In this document: in pieces, positions 1 to 12,275 of the stretch
Layout: every line of letters begins with the position of its first letter
Numbering within the stretch: position 1 is the first letter of the stretch
Assembly (NCBI GenBank): GCA_028095005.1
Contig: CM051460.1
Span: 112,193,039-112,257,038, forward strand
DNA: 64,000 bases
Origin: Rhynchospora pubera
Taxonomy: Eukaryota; Streptophyta; Magnoliopsida; Poales; Cyperaceae
Direction of reading: 5' to 3'
Notes under the pieces: model-generated
Told to the model about the DNA's origin: nothing
What the model saw: the letters and a program-made list of their open reading frames with translations, nothing else
Databases searched by the model: none
Made by a program: the position numbers and the translations under genes

Positions 1-1681
1 AAAATATATATAGATTCAGCGTCTCTAAGAGTACCAGTCCATCTGAAATGTGCGTCTGCGTTTGCAGGGTTGGTGAACTGATCTAGTACATGAACATTTG
101 GCAATTCCTTCTTCAATTCCTCTGTCCTCTTTATTATTCCAGCAACTCCTTCAAGAGGATCTAGAATAGGAAAGAGTTACAGTCAGGGCAGATACTTTGC
201 TAAATCAGCACTAATATATCCTTGTCACTTCCATTTCAATATACCAGTACAATGTATGATGTCATGTATAATGGTTAATATGTTATCCATGTGTACCAAT
301 GCAGGTCATTTGTTTTAGCATGGCTAGAGTATCCTGCCAGATTGCGTTATAAGCTATAGCAATATTATACCAACCATGAGCAATTTTTTTACAAGTCGTT
401 TATTGTCCTGAATCTCTTGATTAGTACCTGTTAATTCCACCTCGGCACCTAAATACTGCATAAGAATCTGCTTATCAAGCGAGTAATGAGCCGGTGTGAC
501 TGCAATAAATCGATAGCCCTTTTGTATGGCCACGACAATAATTCCTATGCCAAGATTGCCACTCGTGGGCTCCACTAGTGTTGTCACACCAGGTTTTATT
601 AGTCCTTTCTCCTCTGCATCTTCTATCATTCTACATAATACAGATCATTAATGGTAATCTTGTTCTGAATACAAGTATAATAATAATGTCATGAATGCTC
701 TAACAAATTAATAAAATATACTCTACACTTCAATGGAAAGAGTACCATTTGTCCATATAAGTATTGGAAATACCACAAATGCCTATCATCACCTATTTTT
801 CTCGAAAAAATGATAAAGAGTACTTCCAAAAATCTCAGGAAAAAATGTAAATAATTTGTAGTCGTACGCACAAACTTATGTTCAAGAAGTAAAGGTATGA
901 TTGAGAAAATTTGCGTTGAAAACCTTATTAAATTTTCTAAACTTCAAGCATTAATTGATTGCAAGTTAATTTTTTTTATCTAACTAAAAAATTAAGAGAA
1001 AATTAGTTTTTTGTTTTCTGAAAATAACCTGAGAGCGCTTCGGTCTTTAACAGAAGAAAGAGGTTGGTAGAAATCTAACTTCGCAACCAGTCTCGCATCC
1101 AATCCATCTTTTTCTGATATTTTCTTTAACTCTACCAGTGGTGTCCATCCTATTAGCTGAATCAGAAATAAGCAAAAAACAATTCTACTAAAACACTGCC
1201 ATTTAATTCTACTAAAACACGATATTGCCCTTATTAGTTCCAGCACTGAACAAATCCTGAACCAGATCGTAATGTGTCGGAGAATTTCAATGTGAGAAAT
1301 TGAGTATTATTACAATGCTTGAGTTTTTTTATTATTTTTTTTGGATTTTGATAAATAATTCAGTACTTACTGTTTGTGTTACTCTGTTTCATTTTAAAAA
1401 TGATGACCATTCAACGGCTACTTTTTTTCAAAAAAAAAAAAAAGGTTGTATCAACTCCAATCAGTAGTACTTAAAAGAGTGTCCATTAAGAAAATCTAAT
1501 CTCAATTAATAAAAGCGTGTCCATTAACATTTTTGTGAAAAAGGAAAAAGGGAAAAAAGGAAGAGGGAAATAAAAGATATTGTGTTAAAATTAATTAAAC
1601 CTCGCCAACATCGGAGGCAATATGCTCTTTAGTACAAGCGAGCAGCGAAGGAATCCCTCTTCTCGCTTCCTCCGTCGCCAT
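1..1681 (-). CDS. Cysteine synthase-like / beta-substituted alanine synthase, 5' part (gene continues past left edge)
   Basis: PLP enzyme of the O-acetylserine(thiol)lyase / beta-cyanoalanine synthase family. Four exons join in frame with GT-AG introns: 1601-1681 (start ATG at 1681, 27 codons, reading MATEEARRGI..IASDVGE), 1029-1156, 428-630 and 35-160; a donor GT at 33-34 shows the gene goes on to the left. Visible motifs: LIGWTPLVEL (family ELIGNTPLV), SSVKDR with the PLP-binding lysine, PTSGNLGIG (family PTSGNTGIG, phosphate-binding loop), YLGAEVELTDPLEGV, and a stretch like QFTNPANADAHF. The loop Thr-to-Leu change, QPLSSVKDR in place of the usual EPCSSVKDR, and TPAHYSLDK in place of MPASMSLER make it a divergent member. 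No transit peptide is obvious, so cytosolic location is an inference. No stop or frameshift is seen in the four exons. Whether it makes cysteine, cyanoalanine or another product cannot be told. Confidence 0.85.
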
Positions 1682-3526
1682 TTCTCTCTTTCTTCTGCTT
1701 AACACCTACTTAAGTTGATAGAACTGCTTAACGTGAGCTTTTTGCATGAATTCATTCAAAGAAGCCGTACGTATAAATAGTAGAACGCTGCTTTATTGAA
1801 ATTGATAGTTGACTCATGATCTGTCACGACTAGTTGTAATTTTTTCAATTGAGCCACAAAAACGAACGAGAACGGAAAAGATGCCCGGATACATCCCGAC
1901 AAAGAATTTATAGAATATAGTTTTAAATTCGAAAATAAGTAGTTAAATCCGACAATAATTCTTATGATCTTTCTTTGAAAGTTAAATTGTTTAAATTATG
2001 TTATAGTTTTCTAGATTACATTTTGTTTGTATACCCTTTGACTTTAATTAAAAAAAAAAGAACTAGGGGCTGTGTCGGCGAATCCGCTCCGCCGCAAAGG
2101 GAAACATTGGACGCCAAAATAAAAGAAAAGGATAAAAAATGCAAAAAAAAAAATAATAATACAGCATTCAAAGAAAAATAATTCATATAATAGTCAATAT
2201 GTGAATCTAGGCTTATTTGCGGTTAGGTTAGCGCGAATTTAGATGCACTAGCGAAGGCGATTTTTGTTCGCCTTGAATTAAGTAAAAGAAAAAAAATTTA
2301 AAAAAGGGGAAGAAGTAATGCAGTTTCTACTGTCAATTCTTACTACTTTTCTACTTCTTACTTTTGTTTACTTTTTTTTTTTTCTTTTGTGTGCGTGTAA
2401 TAAACTAATAATCCACCGCCAGCAATGGTCAGGCATCGGCGCATCGCTCTCTTGGCGTTGGCCGTTGGGTCTACATTAGTAAAAATGAGTACTTTATCTC
2501 ATTCTATCATTTTAGCATTCTGTTGATTATGCTTATTAGGGAATACGGAGTAAGATTTCTTAGAAATAGTATTAATTTTATTTGTTCATGAAATTTGCTG
2601 TTTGCTCATTTGATTCATTTGTATGTGTTCGTTCATACTTGTATTGATGTGTTCGGCTTTACAGCACGGAACAATTTTCTAAGGAAATTACATACGGTCA
2701 TATTTCAAAATATCATCGTGTATTATTCCACTCCAGCATCCTTTTCATTTTAACGCACCTCTCTTTTTTTCGCATCATCAGATCGAGCGCATAAAACATT
2801 CAATACCATTCATATAAATATTCAGTTTATTAGGTATGAATGTTCAATTTATTACAATATTATCAGCATAAATGTTCAGTTTATTAATTATAAATATTCA
2901 GTTGTTCAGTTTATTAAATTGTAAGCATAAATGTTCAGTTGTTCAATTAATTATAAATATTCAGTTTTTCTAAGTATAAATGTTCAGTTTATTAAATCAA
3001 AATCCGATTCAGTGCATGAGAAAAAAGAAAGGGTCACGAACCAAACAACAATGCATTAAAAAAAATAAAAGAGGCGAAGAACCGGTGCGGTTCAACTAAA
3101 TTTTTTTTTTATTTTGCCCCTAATCTTGTTGGAGAGAAAGAACGTTAGGAACTCATAAATGTTAAAGGGAGGATGGAATCGCTGGCGCCTGAAAAGAAGA
3201 AGGGGCTTCCCAACTGAATTTTTTTTTTTTGAATTGGGACGATAGAGATGATATATTGGAGGATTTCATCTATCACTTCTGATTTTTCAAATGGATCAAA
3301 TGATTATATTAAAAGCATAAATTGCAACTATGGGACCCAATAATAATATTCTTCCATATTTATGGGTTTCAAACTTAAATTTTATTATAAAATTTACATA
3401 TATAACATAATTAAATATGATTATTTATATATATACAACTTATTTTTAAATGAACCTTTTTTATAAATGGGGATCACTTAATTTCCCTAGTCCTTAAAAT
3501 CTTTTATAAATTTATAAATATAATTA
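1682..3526. other. Intergenic, upstream of the cysteine synthase-like gene
   Basis: No coding exon is recognised. The stretch is AT-rich with A and T homopolymers and includes the presumed minus-strand promoter just right of 1681. The only structured part is the AT-rich repeat listed separately at 2786-3000. Confidence 0.5.
2786..3000. repeat. AT-rich degenerate tandem repeat (ATAAATGTTCAGTTTATT type)
   Basis: About eight imperfect copies of a unit close to ATAAATGTTCAGTTTATTA follow each other, some with TTCAGTTGTTCAG variants. Unit length varies from about 18 to 30 bp. It is non-coding and looks like a local minisatellite. Confidence 0.7.
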
Positions 3527-3747
3527 GGGTGTGTTTGGATGAGCCATGAATAAAGAATAAGAATAAAAAATTTCGGTATGCGTGCTTATCCAAATTTCTT
3601 ATTCTTATACCATAATTTTGTTAGTATAAGAATAAGGGTCCAAATTCCTTATTCTTGTGTTGTTTGGATTGCACAAGAATAAGAATAAGCACGCATACCG
3701 AAATTTTTTATTCTTATTCCTTATTCTAAACTTATCCAAACACACCC
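3527..3747. mobile_element. Tourist/Harbinger-type MITE
   Basis: Ends are inverted repeats GGGTGTGTTTGGAT ... ATCCAAACACACCC, flanked by TTA on both sides (3524-3526 and 3748-3750). The interior is itself largely palindromic, with AATAAGAATAAG tracts on both arms. A 3-bp TTA duplication and a G-rich terminus with TGTTTGG are typical of PIF/Harbinger MITEs. No ORF. Confidence 0.85.
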
Positions 3748-4804
3748 TTAATGTTTACAAATATAAATTCTTGTTGGACCTCATAAAATCAAAATTGCAA
3801 TACAGTACCTATTTGGCATGTTCAATTCTAACTTTATGATCCCGCGCATTGTTTGTGCATACAGTTTGACACATTGCACCTGATGTATCCCAAATCCCCA
3901 ATGAATGACTATCTATATAACAGAGACACGACCATAAGATCCCATATGCTGTTCTTTCGTGAGCTCGAAAGGTAGCATGATGAAGACGTAAGATTATTCT
4001 GATGCCAGTCCCACATCACATGAAAATAGTTCAAGAATAAGAATATTATAAGAACATTCAATTATATGCTCATATTTCATTATCGCAATTATTGTAGATG
4101 TCTGCCAGAAAGGTCCAGGTGTATGATGCTCAGAAAATTTTACGACATAAACCTAATTAATCCTGCTAAGTAGCAAAAAAATTGGACCACATGTAAGTAC
4201 GAGGTGAAGAGAGAGATTTTTCCTATCAAAGATTCGAATTGATTGTGTACCAACAAAGCGCTGCCGTTGGTCGGATTCAGATACTAAGGAGAGAGAGATT
4301 CATTTATTAACAATGAATATTATTTGGAAATCGTAAAATTTATTCCAGGCATTAAAGATCGTTAAATTTAAATGGTTCGAAACTTTAATAATTTATTAAT
4401 CATCTTTTCTGCTGACTTGTACAATTATTTTTGTAGGTTATTACAAATGCATGAATTTATAGCTTTATCCCATCTTAATTATTCAATACATCATGAAATG
4501 AACATAGATGTTATGTAAATATCAAACAATTACCTGTCATAATTTTTATCTATGTGTTTTCTGGCCGGCCGGTATTGTATTTTGTTTAATAATATCGATG
4601 TCAACTTAAAAATATGACCTTTCAATATATACTTTTGAAATAGTCTTACCGTTATAAGACACGCATTAAATTTCGAATATCATATTATTTAAAATAAATA
4701 AGAACCATTAAATTCTAACTTTCAATACATATCTACTATTTATAAGAACGTCAATTCAAGAGTATCAACAATTAGACTGCGGATATAAGCAATATTTAAA
4801 GTTT
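3748..4804. other. Intergenic, no gene seen
   Basis: AT-rich DNA without a recognisable exon, RNA gene or transposon end. Confidence 0.4.
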
Positions 4805-5230
4805 TGAGTAAGGTTTCAATGTAATACTTTTTTTTGCGCTATAAATGTCACACTTTACTTTTTTATTTTAAATTTAAAAATTTTAAATATAATCATCCGA
4901 TCTAAATCATTGATCTTGTTCATTTTAATGACAGATGCATTGTCCTAAAATTTCATAATTCTTAAAGTTAATTTGATAATTGATCAAGGCGTTGAAAAAT
5001 TGACATACTAGAATTAATCTGTTAAAGTTATTTTGATTCATTCATTTTTTATCTTTTCATCAAGCATCAAAATGAACTTTCAAAATTATAAAATTTTATG
5101 ACAACGCATATGTCGTTAAAATGAACAAGATCAACAGTTTGGATCGGACGATTATACTTAAAATATTGAAATTTAAATTAATAAAAGTAAAGTGTGGTAT
5201 GTGTGGCATCAAAAACATGTGGCACGGGAA
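4805..5230. mobile_element. Foldback MITE-like inverted repeat
   Basis: The two halves are imperfect reverse complements: the left half carries CACACTTTACTTTT, ATAATCATCCGATC, GATCTTGTTCATTTT and AAATTTCATAATT; the right half carries their complements in reverse order (AATTATAAAATTTT, AAAATGAACAAGATC, GATCGGACGATTAT, AAAGTAAAGTGTG). No coding capacity. Target duplication not resolved, so edges are approximate. Confidence 0.65.
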
Positions 5231-5261
5231 CCTTGCCCATTTCTAAAATCTGATTTATTGA

Positions 5262-5405
5262 GTATCCGCTCTTGGTCTAGTGACAAAGAACAATATATCT
5301 TAAGTGAAATATCGCATGTTCGAAACTTGATTTGGGAATCTTTCATAGACAATTAATTTTAAAATAAGTTAGTAAACTTGACCCCAATTTATCTTCAAAA
5401 AAATT
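5262..5405 (+). mobile_element. Candidate tRNA-derived SINE
   Basis: An A-box-like TGGTCTAGTGACAAAG (about 5273-5288) and a B-box-like GTTCGAAAC (5318-5326) are spaced as in tRNA-derived SINE heads, followed by a non-tRNA body with AAAATAAGTTAGTAAACTTG. A similar layout and AAATAAGTTRG body occur at 50520-50690. It is not a functional tRNA: no cloverleaf can be drawn. Confidence 0.45.
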
Positions 5406-6770
5406 GATTTGTTCTTCAGTTGTTAACATCACATGAAGAATAATAATTCTTCATTAAAAATAGAAAGTTTAAGACCGCTCGGCTTGTTTTATAATATTTT
5501 TATTGTCCAATTTACACAATTTTATATATGATTCCCATAAAAATAATATCAATTAGTTCGTTCACTTATTTGCCCGCGTATTAGGGCTACTTTTGCTAGT
5601 ATATATGAAATGTATGAAAAGTAGTTTTGGGTCGCAATGCATATTGAACGGTGTAAAATTTTGCACATGCACAAGTTTCTTCCACTTACAAAATCAATGG
5701 AAAATGTGTAATTGTGTGTCACTATTCTGCTCTCACTTCAACTTGAGAATAATGGCCCTATCAACTTTTTTAAAAAAGGTTGTGACTGAACTTTAACTAT
5801 TTCCCTCAATTTCTAATTTCATTTTCATGCAGTACACTGCACTATCAGAATTTTGTGGTGCAGGAAAGTAACAAAATCTTACAGTGATTGTCAATACCTC
5901 TGCAGATTTTGTTGCCTCTCTTTCTGTTCAAAATTTCAAATGAAATCTGGCATGTCCAGGTTCGGCATAAACATCAAGGGTACAACTACAGCAACACATA
6001 ATATATATATGTTTGTTAACTCAAGCCATTATTTTACTTGTGAAGATTGTAGAACGAAAATCATGCAAGAACTATACGAGAAGAGCACTATACAAAATCG
6101 AACTTTTTCCTTTGTCTTGACGGTGAACTTAAAAATATAAGTTCGACCTTGTCTCTCTTCTTCTCTCTCTATTCCTTAATTTCAAGAATTAATGGTGTCA
6201 TTATTTGAGAAAAAAAAGAAATACTCTAGATGTTATCCATCAGAACAATAGAAGTATATAAAGGAGTCGACTATCAATCACCAAAATATGTAATTCATAG
6301 GGTGCAAAACTGCAAATTCATGGCTGAGATCACACCAGAAAAATAAAGAAGTGCCAATTTCAGTCCAAACCGTCTCCGTCTATCTAGATTGTCCATGTAA
6401 CTTAGCCGAATCGTGTCTGTAGCGTCTAAAAGGTTTAAGAGTACTGTCCTCTAGAAATATTTTGTGCAATTTGATTATAACATAATCATCTGGACGTACT
6501 GTCCTAAAATCGTCTAGACTACCCATCCTGAGATTTATTTTACAGTCTAAATACCAAAAATATTTCGGAATCGTACTTCATTTTTTTTTTTACCAAAGTT
6601 TGTTAACTTTTATTTGTAGTTAAATACCAAAGAGAAGTTTTAATCAATCGATATGTCACCCAAAAATTTAATTTGTACGCCTAAAAAAGAAGAGTAGCAT
6701 AACTTTTATTATTAAATTTCTAAATTTTTTTCCTCTAAATTGTAATAAAACCTAGAGTACCGTCCCTACG
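5406..6770. other. Intergenic, no gene seen
   Basis: Short open frames at 5593-6140 have no recognisable domain and codon content like the surrounding DNA, so they are not called as genes. Confidence 0.4.
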
Positions 6771-6928
6771 GGGTCGTTTGGATTGCTTAAGAATAGAAGG
6801 AATAGAAATAGATAGGCGGAAAAATATTGAAAATTATATAATTTTGTGAAAAATTTAGATGGTTAGAAATAAATTTTCGTTTAAGAAGAAGTTATTTTTT
6901 TCTTATTCCTAAGTGATCCAAACGGTCC
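6771..6928. mobile_element. Short MITE, GGNNCGTTTGGAT terminus
   Basis: Inverted ends GGGTCGTTTGGAT and ATCCAAACGGTCC bracket about 158 bp containing GAATAGAAGGAATAG and TTCTTATTCC arms. Same end family as the elements at 19906 and 50778. Target duplication not clear. Confidence 0.65.
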
Positions 6929-7164
6929 ATAGTTATTATTTTCTTATACCACCAAACATTGATCGAAGGTCACTAGTGTCCTTCATCTCTGTGTTAAAAG
7001 AATTGCAAGCATTCAAATATTAATGATGGCAGTGGTCATGTCAGTTAGCAGCACTGAAACGGCGGTGTCAAGTTGGGGAGGAATCTTTTCCAATCGTCAA
7101 TAATTTGAAATGGGCCATGATTTTGATCTTCGGCAAATTGCATCTGAATGTTCATATATATATA

Positions 7165-7525
7165 TATGGTGCTTGAGCATCGCGATATGTATTGAGACTT
7201 TGGTACATCGCGATCATTATCCGTCAACCGTTTTATAAATTAACAAATTTAATTAAACTAATCCAATGTACATATTGAAATCTCATTACAAACCAAATTT
7301 TATATTTTTTGAAATTTTTTACCATTTTTTTCGAATTTCAAAAACTTTCTTTTTTTGGTTACCAATTAATAATAAAGAAATTCCAAAAATGGAAGGTCTT
7401 AAAAAAAATTTTAAATAGTAAAAAAATTTCAAAAAATATAAAATTTGGTTTGTAATGAAATTTCAATATATAGATAGAATTTGTTTAGTTAGATTTTTTA
7501 TTTGTAAAACTATCGACAAATATGT
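7165..7525. mobile_element. Long-hairpin MULE-type MITE, copy 1 (right end missing)
   Basis: Shares with copies 2 (16196-16608) and 3 (49462-49876) the core GACAAATCTAATTAAACTAA-type arm, CATATTGAAATCTCATTACA, an A/T-rich turn, then the reverse complement. The left outer arm GCATCGCGAT..GTATTGAGRC matches copy 2, but the matching outer right arm is absent after about 7525, so the copy is truncated. Confidence 0.75.
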
Positions 7526-7710
7526 TATCATTGATTATTAATTATTATTATATTAATTTAAATTTATACAATTATTTTTAATTACTAATTAATTATTAAT
7601 TATTTTTTATTAACTAGTATTAATAATTAGATACTGATTAGTTACTAATTATTATTTAATTACTTATTTATTGTTATTAATTAGTATTTATTTAATTATT
7701 AATATTTATT
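7526..7710. other. ATTAATT-rich low-complexity stretch
   Basis: Almost only A and T, with repeated TAATTATTAATTA; adjoins the truncated end of the hairpin element. Confidence 0.5.
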
Positions 7711-9480
7711 TGATGAAGGCTTAGAACCTAGGAATGAAATAAATTTATAAACCTAGAGCTAACCTCACTAGTCGTTTTAGTTAAGCTTTAGGGTCGAACC
7801 CAAGGGACGGATTAATGAGTACCGGACTTTACTTCCTCACGAAAGCTAGACAATTATATTTTTCTGGAGTTTTTGGTTGATTAAATCTAAAGGTGCAAGT
7901 AAATAAATATTTTTGGATATTTTAATTATCTAAAAAAATCTAAATGCTTAAAGAGATGTTTTTGGTGTTTTAACAATATAAAAGTCGTCTTAGGTTCAGG
8001 TTTCACATCGGTTTGGACTCTAGAACACAGAACTTATCACTTTCGTGCATCAAACGGTGTTTTTCAAGCATATACCACTCTGTTCGATCCGAACAGATGG
8101 TATAAGTGTGTGGTTTTGACTCTTTATGAAATTTTATGCTTTGTGCTAGGGTTTGTTGGTCAAACCTAGATACTCTAAACCTCAGCTTTCGCTTGTTGGA
8201 CTAGACACTAGTTCAATCACAACCTAACCTAATTAACTCGATTGGTTCACAACTTTTGGTATAGAATTCAATCAACTTAAACTTGTTTGTTGGAGTTCAT
8301 AAGGATATCTAGAGGTCTTTTGGACTTGTCTAAAAGTTACACTTTTGGTGTCAACTAATCTCCCCTTTCGGATTTATGATTTATCCCAAATACTTTATTT
8401 GAACTAATCTTGTTTATCCTAACTTTAGAACTTAACTAAATGCGGCCGTACATCTAGAAGTTAATTAGACTTAACCAAGCAATTAAAACAAGCAATTAAT
8501 ATAATTCTCAACAAAACAAATCAACAAAACATATCATATCATATCAAGTCAAATCACAACACATCGAAACCTAAATTACTTCCTTACTCCTAAGACAACA
8601 TAAATCTAGCCTAACATGAAAGCAAAATAAGATACAAGCTCCATCAAATCAAAATATCAAGAGAATGGAAGAAATAAACCAAATATCGCTTCTAACTCAA
8701 GATACCGAACGTCTAGAGCCGTGGTTGGGTTGATTCTGTCGCCGTCGCGCCTAGAATTGCTCCAAAGATGATGCCATGGTCGTGCTATGATGAAAGAGGT
8801 GGAATCCCACGCCTTTCGGCGTGATAACGGTGGTGGAAAGGTGCCAAAACGTGGTGGGATATGGAATTTCGTGGTTGGTGGCTTGGATTCTCTTCTTTCT
8901 GGCCTAGGGGTGCATTTATAATGATCTCCACGCACATAGAAAGGTAATTGGAGCACTAAGCAAAGAAAACTTGCCAAAAAATCCAATTTCCCCGCATAAA
9001 AACTTGCCATTTGAGCTCTGTCGATGCTCTGCTCGGACCGAGTAAGGATCCACTCGGACCGAGCAGAAGATAGGAAATCCAGCAGTGGTTCACTCGGACC
9101 GAGCAGAAGCGTGAAATTCAGATTTTGGCCTCCGTTTGTATTTTGAGCATAATTTCTTCATCCAGACTCCGATTGAGGCGATTCAAAAACCGTTCGAAAG
9201 TTTAGGATGAGCTCTTCAATGCTATTGATTCCATTTTGTCATTTTCTTCTCCTAAATCTTCAATTAGGCCCGAGCATGAGTCATTTGGTCCAAGCAAAGC
9301 TCCATTCGGTCCGAGCATGAGTCATTCGATCCGAATGGTGGCCTGAACATCTTCTTCAAGTGCTAGGAATGAGTCATCTAGCTTATGCCAAGTGCCAAAT
9401 CCATCTAAAGATTGAGAATCCACCAGAAATCATCAAGAAACCTGAAAATAAGAGAAAAGACGACTGTAGAGCCAATTCGT
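7711..9480. repeat. Probable old retroelement remnant with phased short palindromes
   Basis: No intact ORF. Contains AGGGTCGAACCCAAGGGACG (a phrase common around retroelement ends, from general knowledge), a 30-bp imperfect palindrome around TTCGATCCGAA at 8083-8093, and palindromes of CTCGGACCGAG type centred near 9037, 9058 and 9098, and of TTCGGTCCGAG type near 9269, 9289, 9310 and 9330. Centres are 20-21 bp or a multiple apart. Assignment to an LTR element is inference; no terminal repeats were found. Confidence 0.4.
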
Positions 9481-12206
9481 AGAAAATCATTGCAATTTAT
9501 CTAATAATTTAATGGTTTGAGTGTTATTTGAGTGCTAAGTACGGTCCAAATACCTACAAATAATGGTGATATCATTATTATTAATGATTAATTAATAATG
9601 GTTGATCCATATATATTTATTGTGGACAATTGAATATCTGCATCATTTGATTGAAACACACACACACATTTATAAACACACAAAACATTTTAAACAAATA
9701 TATATTTAATCAAGTTGTCACACTGAAAAAATGCAAGGACATTTTAAAGTGTAACCATATTTTAAATTTAATACTTCAAAATTTTCAACTGTCAAATTTG
9801 TATAAAACTTTCATGTTTATATTAATCGGACGATCAATCTTGCCATAAACACTTTCTTCTAAAAACCTTATGGTCATCTACGTCAACATGATGGACACAA
9901 TGACATTGATAAATAGATATGCTTTTAAATTTTTGGATGTGGAGGATGATATCAACATCCTCGTCACCTACAATACTTACACGTCACTTACATTACTTAC
10001 AGTGAGTATCGCCAAATTGGCCATGTCATTTTATAGTGATGACAACTGACAAGAATGCTAAGCTCAAGCCATGTCATTATAGAGAATTGCTATTAACAAC
10101 CGCACTTTTGCTGCATACCATGTTTTTTTTTCCAAATGACAAAATTACCCTTAATTAGAATCAATACTAATATTCCGGCAGCAACTTTGATCCCATCTCT
10201 AATTATGGACAGTTTTATTATTTAAGAAAAAATCATGTCGCATGCGGCAAAAATCCGATTGTCAATACCAATTCCCGCCATTATGCGCTTCAGCATCAAC
10301 AACTTAATTAAATTAAATAAACAGCTAAAATAATTAATTATATGAAGCTTTAATGACCAAATAAGTACTTAGAGATGCTTCAATAAAAATCCATGTAATT
10401 TACTTAAAATTAAATTCTTCAAACAATGGAAACGGAATAGTTTTTACTTGTATATTTGGGACACATGGCTGGCTGGCTAGGTAACAGCCAGCCTAGACTG
10501 CACAAAGTATGAAGATACCATCATCCCTGTATATCAACTCAAATATCACTACCAAATCAAATTCAAAAAAAAAAAAAAAAATATCACTACCAAATTGGAA
10601 TAGGATCTCCCTTTGGAACCCTGCCAGATATGAAAGCATCAGTACCGTAGGTCCATAGCCTCCTCTTTTTATTTGCCATCCATCGCTGTCTACAATATTG
10701 GGATGTCAATCTCTGTCGAAAAGGTGATGTACTGACCTCCCATGTGTCCAAGTCTCATGGGCAAATTAGTCCGATCTTTTTTTGTGTGGACTTAGGTTAG
10801 ATTCTATATAGTAATCTATATATCACTGCTTTGCTCTGAATTTCTTCTCGTGTTATAGCGACACGTACGAGTACTCTTTAAGTGTCATCAATTCATCATC
10901 CATTCAAGACTAGTCATGGAGCTACATGCTATGGTCACTTAATTATTTCCGGTCTATCTACGGCAGATGGAAAGTGGTTATTACTATTAATTGTCAAATT
11001 TACTTTATAGTAATCAACTATATATAGGTAACTAGTTATCATATATAGCTGTAGGGGTTATCTAAGAAGATTCTTCAGCTGAGTGGTAATAGCTAGGCAT
11101 ATAATTTGGGTAGGATACGTAACCTTAATAATTTTTAGTTAGTGTCTATATATTTTAGTATTTTACGATTATATTTATGGTAAATTTCACAAATAGTCCT
11201 TAAGTATATATCATTCACATATCATTTTAAAATATTTATGGTTTAAAATATTAAAAAATATCATATTAGTCATTAAAATTTCAAAAATATCATTTTAGTC
11301 GTTAGAGTTTTTAATTGGTAATAAGCCCTACTATCATAAATGAGCGTACTATCAGAACTGAGCATAGATTTAGATGAAAATCCATGTAAGCGAATGTCAT
11401 AATGATATTTATGATGATATATGAGTAGATATAATCTTTAGTAGTTAATTTATGATTGCAGGTCCATTGAAATTAGTATCAATTGGTGCATTTGGATCGT
11501 TGGAAGAAAGAAGAAGAAGAAGAAGAAGAAAGAAAAAAAAAATTATAAACAATTCAAACTATTCACAAAGTTACACACTTGCCAATAATTCTCCCCACTT
11601 CTTCCCTTCTTTCCTTCTTTCCACACCTATCCAAACGCAATATAAAATTGATTTTTGATCCATGTCCAATATATTATCTCCAGATTAATTAGTTATATTG
11701 TTTGTATGATTGCGTTAGAAACAAATTGATACGCTAAAATAGATGAAAGTATTATTTTCTAATTTGATATTAAATGTAGGAAAATTTAGGACAGGAAAAA
11801 AATCTTTAAGGACCTAAATGGTACTTTTGAAACAATAACGAACGAATTGATAAACGGGCGATAGCTTAAGAACCATTTGTATATAATTTATTCTATATAT
11901 GGACTGTCCAAATAAAAAATATATTAATTAATTAATTACAGTATTTTCAATAACGTATTGGATATTAGAAAAATCCATACTACTAACCGGAACAGTGGCA
12001 TCAGTATTGTGAGAGAAAATATAGGAAATTTTTGAAAAATACCAGATTTCAGATTTTAGCCACTTGGCCGGTAGAGGCGCCAATAGGGATACGGTATTAC
12101 AAACCCTGATTAATTATCCCAATTGCTTTAGCTAGCCTTTGTGCAAACCAGTGGTCGTCTAATACATACCCTACAACCTCTAATGTACATAGCCTCTCCC
12201 AAATCC
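9481..12206. other. Intergenic / upstream region of CYP711A
   Basis: AT-rich, with short ACACAC and poly-A runs (9655, 10565) and one MITE at 11489-11641. No coding exon recognised; some of it will be promoter of the gene at 12276. Confidence 0.5.
11489..11641. mobile_element. Short MITE-like element, TGCATTTGGAT/ATCCAAACGCA ends
   Basis: Imperfect inverted ends TGCATTTGGAT and ATCCAAACGCA enclose an (AGA)n tract and a CTTCCCTTCTTTCCTT arm resembling the interiors at 19906 and 50778. Confidence 0.5.
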
Positions 12207-12216
12207 CTATAAAAAG
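12207..12216 (+). promoter_or_regulatory. TATA box of the CYP711A gene
   Basis: CTATAAAAAG lies about 60-70 bp upstream of the ATG at 12276, leaving a short leader with TCTTTCTCTCAATCTTTCC, as expected for a plant core promoter. Confidence 0.6.
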
Positions 12217-12275
12217 CGGCACATTCGTCTTATAAGCTCCTAAACTCATTGTCTTTCTCTCAATCTTTCCTCCCG

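Noticed and set aside
5593..6140. Possible small cysteine-rich proteins
   Set aside because: No signal peptide plus conserved Cys pattern could be shown; composition equals the surrounding DNA.
8657..9010. 117-codon minus-strand open frame
   Set aside because: Lies within the retroelement-like repeat with palindromes; no domain recognised and low-complexity Arg/Pro content.
12249..12275. Upstream in-frame extension of the P450
   Set aside because: It has no ATG; the first ATG in frame is at 12276 and gives a normal membrane anchor.
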